The notes: a model not told the origin generated them from the sequence alone. DNA of 7,769 nucleotides from DATNFP01 sp035606335 (GCA_035606335.1 DATNFP010000116.1:1-7769), one strand, 5' to 3'; positions 1-7,287 are shown, numbered from the stretch's first letter. Numbers and translations are program-made.

Positions 1-990
1 CAATTAACTCTCGCTCCCGGCTTTTGGAATGACAATGCCCGTGCTACCGGCATTCTAAAGGAGATAAAAATCAATAAATTCTGGATTGACCTATATGAAA
101 AGGTAAAATCTTCAGTTGAAGACTTTGCTGTTTTATATGAATTTTGGAAAGAAGGGGAAACAAGTGAAGATGAAGTAAAACAGACCTACGATAATGCACT
201 AAAAGAAATAGACGAACTTGAATTTAAATCCACATTGAACGAGCCGGAAGATGAAATGCAGGCCGTTATGGTAATAAATTCAGGAGCTGGTGGTACAGAA
301 AGCCAGGATTGGGCCGAAATGCTGTTACGCATGTACCGTATGTATGGTGAAAAGCAGGGATGGAAAGTTTCAGAAATAGATATACAATATGGTGATGGAG
401 CAGGTATCAAACAAGCTACTCTTGAATTTGATGGTGAATTTGCTTACGGTTTACTAAAAGCCGAAAGCGGGGTACATCGCCTGGTTCGTATTTCCCCCTT
501 CGATTCAAATGCCAGAAGACATACATCCTTTGCTTCAGTTTTTGTATATCCTTTAGTGGACGATACAATAGAAGTAGAAGTAAATCCGGCCGACCTGGAA
601 TGGGAATTTTATCGGTCCGGCGGTAAGGGTGGTCAGAACGTAAACAAAGTGGAAACAGCAGTACGTTTAAAACATATCCCATCCGGCATAATCGTTGAAT
701 GTCAACAGGCACGTACGCAGGGGGAAAACAGAGAAAAAGCCCTGAAAATGCTGAAGAGTAGGCTTTATGAAGAAGAATTGCGTAGGCGCGAAGAGCTGAA
801 AAACGCAACTAATGCTTCAAAGAAAAAGATAGAATGGGGCTCACAGATACGTTCCTATGTTTTTCATCCATACAAAATGATAAAAGACCATCGCACTAAT
901 TATGAGGTAGGTAATGTGCAGCCAGTGATGGATGGAGAAATAGATGATTTTATAAAGGCTTACTTAATGAGTGTAAAAGAAGAGCAATAA
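1..990 (+). CDS. prfB: Peptide chain release factor 2 (RF2), 5'-truncated by the window edge
   Basis: Cytoplasmic class I release factor that reads UGA and UAA in the ribosomal A site and triggers peptide release. The open frame enters from base 1 and gives 329 residues. The first residues (PGFWNDNARA) match the N-terminal RF2 helical domain near E. coli residue 44, so about 38 residues are missing upstream. The stop-codon-reading tripeptide SPF, diagnostic of RF2 rather than RF1, is at 493-501. The catalytic GGQ is at 628-636, in the context SGGKGGQNVNK. The residue aligned with E. coli 246 is Ser, not the Thr of K-12. Many bacteria have a programmed +1 frameshift near codon 26 of prfB; that site would lie before base 1, so it cannot be judged. 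A TTG at 235 is open but lies inside the conserved protein and is not the start. The gene ends in TAA, 3 bases before the ABC transporter gene. Identification is very secure. Confidence 0.97.
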   Translation, partial: QLTLAPGFWNDNARATGILKEIKINKFWIDLYEKVKSSVEDFAVLYEFWKEGETSEDEVKQTYDNALKEIDELEFKSTLNEPEDEMQAVMVINSGAGGTESQDWAEMLLRMYRMYGEKQGWKVSEIDIQYGDGAGIKQATLEFDGEFAYGLLKAESGVHRLVRISPFDSNARRHTSFASVFVYPLVDDTIEVEVNPADLEWEFYRSGGKGGQNVNKVETAVRLKHIPSGIIVECQQARTQGENREKALKMLKSRLYEEELRRREELKNATNASKKKIEWGSQIRSYVFHPYKMIKDHRTNYEVGNVQPVMDGEIDDFIKAYLMSVKEEQ

Positions 991-993
991 AGA

Positions 994-2769
994 TTGGCTA
1001 AAGAAAATACAATAAAAAAGATTTTTGACCTTCGCTTGCTGCGGAGAATATTTGCTTTTACCAAGCCTTATAAGAGAACTTTATACACTGCAATTGTTTT
1101 ATCAGTTCTACTCGCAGTTATTGCTCCGTTACGTCCTTACCTGATACAGGTTTCTGTTGATAAATACATTAATGGTCATTTATTACAAGGGTTGATATGG
1201 ATAAGTGTGATACAGCTCGGAATTTTAATGATAGAAAGCTTTTTACGTTTTTGGTTTTTATATCGAACTAGCTGGCTGGGGCAGACTGTAGTGAATGATA
1301 TGCGCAAATCTGTATTCAATAAGGTATTATTTCAAAATATTGCTTATTACGACCGCACCCCGATTGGTACACTTACCACCCGCACTATCAATGATATTGA
1401 ATCAGTAAACGATATTTTTTCCGAAGGGATTATCTCCATAGTAGCTGATGTGCTTACTATTATAGCTGTTATAACGGTAATGACAGCTACCGATTGGCGC
1501 CTGACGCTTGTTTCTTTATCTACTTTCCCAATATTGATCATTGCTACATACTGGTTCAAGGAGAGTGTTAATAAATCCTTTCAGCGGGTACGTAATGCAA
1601 TAGCCCAACTAAACGCATTCGCACAGGAACATATAACAGGTATGTATATAGTGCAAGCCTTTGCAGCTGAGAAGCGGGAAATGGAAAAATTTAAAGTAAT
1701 AAACAAAGAACATAGGGATGCCAACATTAAAGGGATATTTGCCTATTCCGTATTTTTTCCAATAGTTGAAATCATTCTTGCTACCTCGCTTGGGTTATTG
1801 GTTTGGTGGGGAGCTGTAAGGATGATACATTATGATGTAACTCCCGGCATTGTAATCTCGTTTGTGATGTATCTAAATTTATTGTTCCGGCCGTTGAGGA
1901 TGCTGGCTGATAAATTCAATGTCTTGCAAATGGGTATGATAGCAGGGGAACGCATATTTACAGTATTGGATAGTGATGAATATTTACATAATAATGGCAC
2001 TTATCAACCTGAGCATATAAATGGTGCTGTAGAATTCGACAATGTATATCTTAGTTATAAACCGGGTGTGCCTGTGCTAAAAGGCATCTCATTCAAGCTG
2101 GAAGCAGGTAAAACTATGGCGGTAGTAGGACATACAGGTGCAGGCAAAACTACTATCATCAGCATACTGAACAGGCTTTATGAAATAGAAAAAGGTGCGA
2201 TAAAAATTGACGGGCATAATATATTGGATTATGATGTTTATACACTACGTAAGCATATAGGGATTGTACTCCAGGATGTGTTTCTCTTTTCAGGAACAGT
2301 GTATGAAAATATTACATTACGTAATACGGAGATACCCTTATCCAAGGTGATCAATGTGTGCAAAATGTTGGACATCCATGATTTTATTATGAGCTTGCCA
2401 GGTGGTTACGAATTTGATGTAATGGAACGTGGCAACACCTTATCTCAAGGACAAAGACAATTGCTATCGTTCGCTCGCGCTTTGCTGTATAATCCCTCTA
2501 TACTTATTCTCGATGAGGCTACTTCTTCTGTGGATAGTGAAAGTGAGCAGCTCATACAGAATGCAATTGACACTCTTATTAAAGACCGTACTTCTATTGT
2601 GATTGCCCATCGCCTTTCAACAATAAGAAAAGCTGACCAGATCATTGTAATGGAAAAGGGCAACATCATTGAAGTAGGCAACCACGAATCATTAATAGCT
2701 GAACGTGGCGCCTATTATAATCTTTATACCGCTGTAGAAAAACAGAAAGAAAAAGAAGAAGTTCTATAA
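994..2769 (+). CDS. ABC exporter half-transporter (fused membrane and ATPase domains, MsbA/MdlB-like)
   Basis: Inner-membrane ATP-driven exporter of 591 residues, the normal length for a type IV half-transporter that dimerises. Six membrane segments lie near residues 29-51, 66-90, 145-164, 168-188, 248-273 and 283-302. The nucleotide-binding domain follows: A-loop Tyr355, Walker A GHTGAGKTT (379-387), Q-loop Gln427, signature LSQGQ (483-487), Walker B ILILD with catalytic Glu508, D-loop SSVD (511-514) and switch His539. All ATPase residues are intact. The tail is Lys/Glu-rich. The start is TTG at 994, because the same frame is closed by the prfB stop at 988-990 and the next in-frame TTG (1036) would remove residues before the first helix. 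Close spacing to prfB suggests co-transcription, but no functional link to translation termination is evident. The substrate (lipid, drug or peptide) cannot be told from sequence; the signature region resembles the MdlB/YheH-type exporters from memory. Confidence 0.93.
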   Translation: MAKENTIKKIFDLRLLRRIFAFTKPYKRTLYTAIVLSVLLAVIAPLRPYLIQVSVDKYINGHLLQGLIWISVIQLGILMIESFLRFWFLYRTSWLGQTVVNDMRKSVFNKVLFQNIAYYDRTPIGTLTTRTINDIESVNDIFSEGIISIVADVLTIIAVITVMTATDWRLTLVSLSTFPILIIATYWFKESVNKSFQRVRNAIAQLNAFAQEHITGMYIVQAFAAEKREMEKFKVINKEHRDANIKGIFAYSVFFPIVEIILATSLGLLVWWGAVRMIHYDVTPGIVISFVMYLNLLFRPLRMLADKFNVLQMGMIAGERIFTVLDSDEYLHNNGTYQPEHINGAVEFDNVYLSYKPGVPVLKGISFKLEAGKTMAVVGHTGAGKTTIISILNRLYEIEKGAIKIDGHNILDYDVYTLRKHIGIVLQDVFLFSGTVYENITLRNTEIPLSKVINVCKMLDIHDFIMSLPGGYEFDVMERGNTLSQGQRQLLSFARALLYNPSILILDEATSSVDSESEQLIQNAIDTLIKDRTSIVIAHRLSTIRKADQIIVMEKGNIIEVGNHESLIAERGAYYNLYTAVEKQKEKEEVL

Positions 2770-2781
2770 AGCTTTTCTTGT

Positions 2782-3810
2782 TTATGAGGCTACAGCTTCT
2801 TTTGATTTAACGTATTCCAACACTTTGTTTACCATTTCTTTTGAGCCTATATATATAGGCGCACGCTGGTGCAATTCAGTTGGTATAATATCAAGAATAT
2901 CTGTATGCCCATCAGTTGCCAGGCCGCCGGCGGCTTCCATCAGAAAGGCCATTGGGTTACACTCGTATTGCAGGCGCAACTTACCATTTGGCGAGCTCTT
3001 ATCTGCCGGGTAAAGAAAAATGCCACCTTTTATTAATGTACGGTGCATATCGGCAACCATAGAACCAATATAACGATGAGAATATGGGCGGCCCTCTTCT
3101 TTGTTGCTTTCCATACAATAATCAAGGTAGCTTTTTAAAGCGTCGTTATACTTAGAGGTATTTCCCTGATTGATGGAATATATTTTCCCATTGTCAGGGC
3201 ATTTCATATTGGGATGAGATAAACAAAACTCCCCGATTGATGGCTCTAATGTGAAACCGTTTACACTTAATTTAGTCGCATACACCATCATGGTGCTGGA
3301 GCCATATATCACATATCCGGCTGCCATGAGACGGTTACCGGGTTGTATAAAATCTTCTTTTGTAGTTGTCTTACCCAGCTTACTTACCCTGCGATATATA
3401 GCAAAAATTGTCCCTATGGGTGCGTTTACATCGATATTTGAGGAGCCATCCAGGGGGTCGAAAAGGACAACATATTTTGAATTTGCTGAAAATGTATCTT
3501 CAAAACAAACGTGGTCGTCATTTTCTTCAGAGGCTATACCTGCACAGTCCGTGCTATTCTTTAAAACACTTATTAATGTTTCATTGGCATATACATCGAG
3601 CTTCATTTGCTCTTCGCCCTGTACATTGGTAGCGCCATGCTTGCCTAATATATCAACGAGACCTGCTTTGCGTACTTGTTTGTTTATCATTTTACAAGCC
3701 AAACCGATATCACGTAACAATGCAGACAGCTCACCTGTGGCCTGGGGGAATTTTCTTGTCTCCTGGATAGTGAACTCATCCAGCGTAATTAATTTGCGTT
3801 GGGGCGACAT
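2782..3810 (-). CDS. fbp: Class I fructose-1,6-bisphosphatase
   Basis: Cytoplasmic gluconeogenic enzyme that hydrolyses fructose 1,6-bisphosphate to fructose 6-phosphate. The 342-residue length is normal for class I. Metal and catalytic residues are visible: SEEND (94-98), DPLDGSSN (118-125, giving Asp118 and Asp121) and Glu283 in YECNPMAF. Substrate-binding positions also match the mammalian enzyme: Asn214, Arg246-Tyr247 in HRYIGSM, Tyr267 and Lys277. The AMP-site residues known from the pig enzyme have counterparts in Thr25-Gly26-Glu27 (ATGELSALL), Lys112-Tyr113 and Arg140, so allosteric AMP inhibition is likely (inference). The ATG (bases 3808-3810) fits the family N-terminus. The stop converges with the ABC gene stop 12 bases away, and I see no clear terminator between them. 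A Bacteroidota-type promoter lies just upstream at 3832-3862. There is no sign of truncation or frameshift. Confidence 0.97.
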   Translation of the reverse strand: MSPQRKLITLDEFTIQETRKFPQATGELSALLRDIGLACKMINKQVRKAGLVDILGKHGATNVQGEEQMKLDVYANETLISVLKNSTDCAGIASEENDDHVCFEDTFSANSKYVVLFDPLDGSSNIDVNAPIGTIFAIYRRVSKLGKTTTKEDFIQPGNRLMAAGYVIYGSSTMMVYATKLSVNGFTLEPSIGEFCLSHPNMKCPDNGKIYSINQGNTSKYNDALKSYLDYCMESNKEEGRPYSHRYIGSMVADMHRTLIKGGIFLYPADKSSPNGKLRLQYECNPMAFLMEAAGGLATDGHTDILDIIPTELHQRAPIYIGSKEMVNKVLEYVKSKEAVAS

Positions 3811-3831
3811 TCCGTAGTAATTTATGTATTA

Positions 3832-3862
3832 CAAATGTACTAAAAGTTAGGTAGCAGTTAAA
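3832..3862 (-). promoter_or_regulatory. Bacteroidota-type promoter for fbp
   Basis: Read on the minus strand, bases 3839-3832 are TACATTTG, a full match to the Bacteroidota -7 consensus TAnnTTTG. Bases 3862-3859 read TTTA, three of four matches to the -33 consensus TTTG, at the right spacing of 19 bases. Transcription would begin near 3826, giving a short leader of roughly 15 bases before the fbp ATG. The consensus comes from established work on the phylum; the placement is read from the sequence. Confidence 0.65.
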
Positions 3863-3876
3863 TGTATGGCTGCTAC
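3851..3876. repeat. Inverted repeat over the fbp -33 region (possible operator)
   Basis: GTAGCAG (3851-3857) and CTGCTAC (3870-3876) are perfect 7-base inverted arms around a 12-base centre that contains the proposed fbp -33 element (3859-3862). The place suits a repressor or activator site for fbp. If the promoter call is right, the repeat lies upstream of the transcript start, so a DNA-binding role is likelier than an RNA hairpin. No known regulator motif is recognised. Confidence 0.4.
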
Positions 3877-3928
3877 GAAAATAGAAATTCCCCATCGGGC
3901 AAAAATATTGTCATTTGCACAAATTTTC

Positions 3929-3954
3929 GTTGATAATCAACATTTTATATCAAC
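3929..3954. promoter_or_regulatory. Dyad GTTGATAATCAAC plus a third half-site (candidate operator)
   Basis: Bases 3929-3941 are a perfect palindrome of two 6-base arms around a single A. A further copy of the right arm, ATCAAC, follows at 3949-3954, 13 bases after the first. The half-sites resemble FNR/CRP-type TTGAT words, but the arms are 1 base apart rather than 4, so that family is not supported. The dyad lies about 90 bases upstream of the fbp promoter and 450 bases before the TPP gene; which gene it would serve is unknown. Confidence 0.3.
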
Positions 3955-4043
3955 ATCTATTACCCAATCATTCCCCATTTTTACCACAATGTGAGAAACA
4001 GAAAGAAGGGGTATTGATATTTAAACCTTAGCTCTCAATTAGT

Positions 4044-4130
4044 GAGATCCTTCGCTACGCTGCCATTGCACAAGCCCCAATAGCTTCGCTCTGGATGACA
4101 AATGAGTAAGTATGGAGAAAAGAGCGAAGC
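4044..4130. repeat. Degenerate interspersed-repeat-like element (CTTCGCT / AGCGAAG family)
   Basis: The block begins GAGATCCTTCGCTACGCT (4044-4061) and continues to GCTTCGCTCTGGATGACA (4083-4100). CTTCGCT occurs directly at 4050-4056 and 4084-4090, and its complement AGCGAAG at 4123-4129. GCTTCGCTCT (4083-4092) and AGAGCGAAGC (4121-4130) form a perfect 10-base inverted repeat with a 28-base loop. The words resemble, from memory, a GATCCTTCGCTACGCTCAGG-type sequence scattered between genes in many Bacteroidota. Here the unit looks broken or doubled. It does not encode anything visible. Confidence 0.5.
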
Positions 4131-4160
4131 CTCATCCCGATCTATGAAATTTGTACAAGC

Positions 4161-4208
4161 CCGGATAAATATTGAATATGTCCATGTTCTTAAATCGGAA
4201 ATATCCGG
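4161..4208. repeat. Long-looped inverted repeat CCGGATA / TATCCGG
   Basis: Perfect 7-base arms at 4161-4167 and 4202-4208 enclose a 34-base centre, in which GAATAT (4174-4179) can pair with ATGTTC (4184-4189) using one G-U pair. This could be a nested hairpin in a leader RNA or a degenerate repeat. It lies about 180 bases before the TPP gene. There is no U-tract, so it is not a typical terminator. Confidence 0.3.
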
Positions 4209-4325
4209 CCCTTTGTAAAATTATATAAACGAAGGAAAATCACTTATAAAAGATCCCAACGATTAACCCCGGGGATATTTCAGTTTATAAATATTATTGC
4301 TAAAGTGCTCTTATTCCGGTGGTCT

Positions 4326-4333
4326 GATATTTG
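4326..4333 (+). promoter_or_regulatory. Weak candidate -7 element for the TPP-enzyme operon
   Basis: GATATTTG differs from the Bacteroidota -7 consensus TAnnTTTG at one base. It would start transcription near 4340, about 45-50 bases before the ATG at 4388. No TTTG lies at the expected 19-21 base distance upstream; the nearest partial match is TTG at 4297-4299, with a 26-base gap. An activator-dependent promoter would be one explanation. Confidence 0.25.
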
Positions 4334-4387
4334 TCAAATCTCTACCAAACAACATTTTTCATTAAAAAATTCAATAAAACCTTTTTT

Positions 4388-6169
4388 ATGGCTAAGACTA
4401 CCAGCGATTATTTAGTTAATCGTTTATACGAATGGGGTATCAGGAGAATTTATGGGTACCCCGGTGATGGTATCAATGGAGTTTTCGGAGCATTAAACAG
4501 ACAGAAAGACAAGATAGATTTCATACAGACACCCCACGAAGAGTATGCAGCATTTATGGCTTGTGCCCATGCTAAATTTACAGGGGAGGTGGGAGTTTGC
4601 GTAGCAACATCAGGGCCCGGGGCAATACATTTGCTCAACGGATTATATGACGCAAAAATGGACCATCAACCTGTAGTAGCAATAGTGGGGCAACAGGCAC
4701 GAGCGGCATTGGGTGGAAGTTTTCAACAGGAAGTAGATCTTACAACATTATTTAAAGACGTGGCGAATGAGTATGTGCATATGGCCACATCTCCCCGGCA
4801 AATCAGGCACCTGGTAGACAGAGCAATGAGAATTGCCAAGAATGAACGTACAGTAACCTGCATAATATTACCCAATGACCTCCAAGATGTAGATTATGAA
4901 GAGCCTGCCAGGGTACATGGTAGTGTACATTCCAGCATGAGCTATTCCAAACCAAGCATTACACCTAATGAAGCAGATCTGCAAAATGCAGCCAATCTTT
5001 TAAACGAAGGAAACAAAGTATCTATCCTAATAGGAGCAGGGGCATACCACGCTGCCGATGAGGTAATGCAGGTTGCGGACCTGTTAGGCGCGGGAGTGGC
5101 CAAGGCTTTGTTAGGTAAAGCCTCATTACCGGATACCTTACCATACGTAACAGGCTCTATCGGTTTGTTGGGAACAAAACCAAGCTGGGATATGATGATG
5201 GAATGCGATACCCTGCTAATGATCGGATCCAGCTTTCCCTATTCAGAATTTCTTCCTAAAGAAGGACAGGCGAGAGGAGTACAAATAGATATAGATGGAA
5301 AGATGCTGGGCATCCGCTATCCGATGGAAATAAATCTGCAAGGTGATAGTAAGGAAACATTGCGCAAGCTAATACCACTGCTAAAAAAGAAAACCGACAG
5401 GGATTGGCGTAATAAAATAGAAAAAGGAGTGGCAGAATGGTGGGAGGTAATGGAGGCACGCGCAATGAAAAGTGCAGATCCAATTAACCCTCAGCGCGTG
5501 TTCTGGGAACTATCATCTCGCCTGCCGGACAATTGTATCCTTACTTCAGATTCCGGCTCTTCAGCTAACTGGTTTGCTCGTGACTTGAAAATAAGGAAGG
5601 GGATGATGTCTTCTCTTTCAGGCAACCTTGCTACTATGTGCCCAGGGGTTCCATATGCCATTGCGGCAAAATTTGCTTTTCCAGATAGAATGCCAATCGC
5701 CCTTGTGGGAGACGGAGCTATGCAGATGCTTGGTAACAATGGACTGATAACAATAAAAAAATACTGGCAACGCTGGAGTGACCCACGATTGATGATATTG
5801 GTTTTGAATAATAAAGACCTTAATCAGGTAACGTGGGAACAACGTGTGATGGAAGGAGATTCCAAATTTGAAGGTTCGCAAGCCCTGATAGATTTCCCAT
5901 TTGCAGCATATGCCCAATTACTGGGGCTGGAAGGTATTAAAGTAGATAATCCTGATGAAATAGTATCAGCATTAGACAGAGCATTGGCCGCAACCAAACC
6001 AGTGGTTCTGGAAGTGGTAACAGATCCGAATGTACCACCATTGCCTCCACATATAAATCTGCAACAAGCTAAAGGCTTTACAAGCTCATTAATAAAAGGA
6101 GATCCAGATGCGTGGGAAATGATCAAGGACACTTATAAAGAAGTAGTAGCAACCTATCTACATAAATGA
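4388..6169 (+). CDS. Thiamine-pyrophosphate-dependent enzyme (pyruvate oxidase/acetolactate synthase superfamily)
   Basis: A 593-residue cytoplasmic enzyme expected to cleave or decarboxylate a 2-oxo acid using TPP and a divalent metal. The N-terminal pyrimidine-binding domain (about 1-165) has GYPGDGING and the cofactor-activating Glu51 in PHEEYAAFMA. A central domain (about 190-330) carries a GAGA motif at its start. The C-terminal pyrophosphate-binding domain (about 375-540) has GDG (441-443) and the metal-ligating NN (474-475). The start is ATG at 4388: MAKTTSDYLVNRLYEWG is the typical family beginning. An upstream in-frame TTG at 4331 would add 19 unusual residues and overlap a possible promoter. 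The sequence resembles a conserved group usually named only 'thiamine pyrophosphate-requiring protein'; pyruvate oxidase or quinone-linked pyruvate dehydrogenase is possible but unproven. It overlaps the next gene by 4 bases (ATGA), pointing to translational coupling. Confidence 0.9.
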   Translation: MAKTTSDYLVNRLYEWGIRRIYGYPGDGINGVFGALNRQKDKIDFIQTPHEEYAAFMACAHAKFTGEVGVCVATSGPGAIHLLNGLYDAKMDHQPVVAIVGQQARAALGGSFQQEVDLTTLFKDVANEYVHMATSPRQIRHLVDRAMRIAKNERTVTCIILPNDLQDVDYEEPARVHGSVHSSMSYSKPSITPNEADLQNAANLLNEGNKVSILIGAGAYHAADEVMQVADLLGAGVAKALLGKASLPDTLPYVTGSIGLLGTKPSWDMMMECDTLLMIGSSFPYSEFLPKEGQARGVQIDIDGKMLGIRYPMEINLQGDSKETLRKLIPLLKKKTDRDWRNKIEKGVAEWWEVMEARAMKSADPINPQRVFWELSSRLPDNCILTSDSGSSANWFARDLKIRKGMMSSLSGNLATMCPGVPYAIAAKFAFPDRMPIALVGDGAMQMLGNNGLITIKKYWQRWSDPRLMILVLNNKDLNQVTWEQRVMEGDSKFEGSQALIDFPFAAYAQLLGLEGIKVDNPDEIVSALDRALAATKPVVLEVVTDPNVPPLPPHINLQQAKGFTSSLIKGDPDAWEMIKDTYKEVVATYLHK

Positions 6170-7287
6170 GCCCGGGTAAAAAAATATCTATGTCAAGTGA
6201 TGCTGTACTTATTAACAGCCTGAAGGTGAGTACTTATATTATACCCACTGATCTACCAGAGGCTGATGGAACTATAGAATGGAACAGCACAACAATGGTG
6301 CTGGTGGAAATAGAAGGAGGTAATAAGAAAGGTATAGGCTATACTTATGCACATGCAGCTACAGCACTTGTAATAGAAAAAACATTGAAAGAGCTGGTAG
6401 TGGGTGAAGACATACTTCAACTATCAGCTATCACGAAGTCAATGATACGCGCCATAAGAAATAATGGAACATGCGGCATTGCTACGATGGCAATATCGGC
6501 AGTTGATAATGCCTTATGGGACCTTAAAGCTAAAATATTGAATGTCCCACTTGCTTCGCTGCTCGGAATGGTGAAAAATGAAATGGTGCTCTATGGCAGC
6601 GGTGGCTTTACAACCTATACAGATAAACAATTGGAGAAACAGTTTATCGCATGGGCGGATAAAGGCATTAAGTACATGAAGATGAAAATAGGTACACATC
6701 CTGAAAAAGATGTGGCGCGTGTAAAAGCCGCCAAAAAAGCAATTGGAGAAGATATACAACTATATGTGGATGCCAATGGTGCATATACGGTGAAGCAGGC
6801 AATTGAAATGGCAAAACAATTTGAAGAATATAATGTAACATGGTTTGAAGAGCCTGTAACATCTGATAACCTAAACGGCTTAAACTTTATCCGTGAGCAT
6901 GTACCGGCAGCCATGAATATTGCAGCCGGAGAGTATGGATATAACCTACCTTATTTTGAAACTATGCTGCAAGCAAATGCGGTAGATATATTGCAGGGAG
7001 ATGCCACACGATGTTGTGGCATATCAGGATTTATTAAAGCAGGGAATTTATGTGAGGCTTATCAATTGCCTTATTCATCGCATTGCGCACCTGCGATGCA
7101 CTTGCATGCTGCGCTGACACTTCCCAATTTTTATATCGCTGAATATTTCCACGACCATGAACGAATAGAGGAAATATTCTTTGATGGAAACCCAAAAGTA
7201 AAAGATGGCGTGCTGCAACCTGATGTGAGTAAACCTGGGAACGGGCTTACTCTGAAAAAAGCAGACGCTGAAAAATATAAAGTGTAA
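6166..7287 (+). CDS. Mandelate racemase/muconate lactonizing-type enzyme (enolase superfamily, MR subgroup)
   Basis: A 373-residue enolase-fold enzyme that should abstract the proton next to a carboxylate, giving racemisation or, more often in this group, dehydration of a sugar or hydroxy acid. The N-terminal capping domain (about 15-135) is followed by the barrel. The barrel shows the base motif KMK (172-174, Lys174 as catalytic base), metal ligands Asp202 (VDANG), Glu228 (WFEEP) and Glu256 (AAGEYGY), and the Asp279/His306 pair that defines the mandelate racemase subgroup. The usual RxGG after Asp279 reads RCCG here. The start is ATG 6166, inside the previous gene's stop (ATGA); ATG 6190 is an alternative that would drop 8 residues outside the conserved fold. 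The next gene follows after 20 bases. The substrate is unknown: family alone cannot separate sugar-acid dehydratase from racemase. Confidence 0.9.
   Translation: MSPGKKISMSSDAVLINSLKVSTYIIPTDLPEADGTIEWNSTTMVLVEIEGGNKKGIGYTYAHAATALVIEKTLKELVVGEDILQLSAITKSMIRAIRNNGTCGIATMAISAVDNALWDLKAKILNVPLASLLGMVKNEMVLYGSGGFTTYTDKQLEKQFIAWADKGIKYMKMKIGTHPEKDVARVKAAKKAIGEDIQLYVDANGAYTVKQAIEMAKQFEEYNVTWFEEPVTSDNLNGLNFIREHVPAAMNIAAGEYGYNLPYFETMLQANAVDILQGDATRCCGISGFIKAGNLCEAYQLPYSSHCAPAMHLHAALTLPNFYIAEYFHDHERIEEIFFDGNPKVKDGVLQPDVSKPGNGLTLKKADAEKYKV

Larger units (their letters stand above)
3811..4387. other. Divergent intergenic region between fbp and the TPP-enzyme operon
   Basis: A 577-base spacer with stops in all frames and no open frame with a recognisable protein. 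Part of it is accounted for by the fbp promoter, two small dyads (3851-3876, 3929-3941), a degenerate repeat-like block (4044-4130) and a long-looped inverted repeat (4161-4208). The stretch 3955-4040 holds nothing I can name, beyond isolated TTGAT/ATCA words. An 8-base palindrome CCCCGGGG sits at 4267-4274. No tRNA, rRNA, CRISPR or insertion-sequence end was seen. Confidence 0.8.

Noticed and set aside
235..237. TTG as the start of a 251-residue RF2 protein
   Set aside because: The same frame is open back to base 1 and encodes conserved RF2 N-terminal sequence, so the gene simply begins before the window.
2747..2800. Possible bidirectional terminator between the convergent ABC and fbp genes
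   Set aside because: Only short imperfect arms (such as AAGAA/TTCTT) are present; there is no GC-rich stem followed by a T-tract.
3251..3817. 188-codon open frame on the + strand opposite fbp
   Set aside because: It lies entirely antisense to the well-conserved fbp gene, and its translation has no recognisable motif.
4144..4218. 24-residue open frame (start ATG 4144, stop TAA) in the divergent spacer
   Set aside because: It is short, has no ribosome binding site, has no recognisable sequence and overlaps the inverted repeat; chance is the simpler explanation.
4267..4274. CCCCGGGG palindrome
   Set aside because: It has only 8 bases, with no extension of symmetry and no partner sites.
4331..4387. 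Upstream TTG start adding 19 residues to the TPP enzyme
   Set aside because: The added residues (SNLYQTTFFIKKFNKTFF) do not look like the family. The ATG at 4388 gives the typical MAKTTSDY start, and a possible -7 element overlaps the TTG.
4387..4388. TPP riboswitch in front of the TPP-enzyme gene
   Set aside because: I found no CUGAGA-type and ACCUGA-type core pair in the spacer, and enzymes that use TPP are not usually controlled by it.
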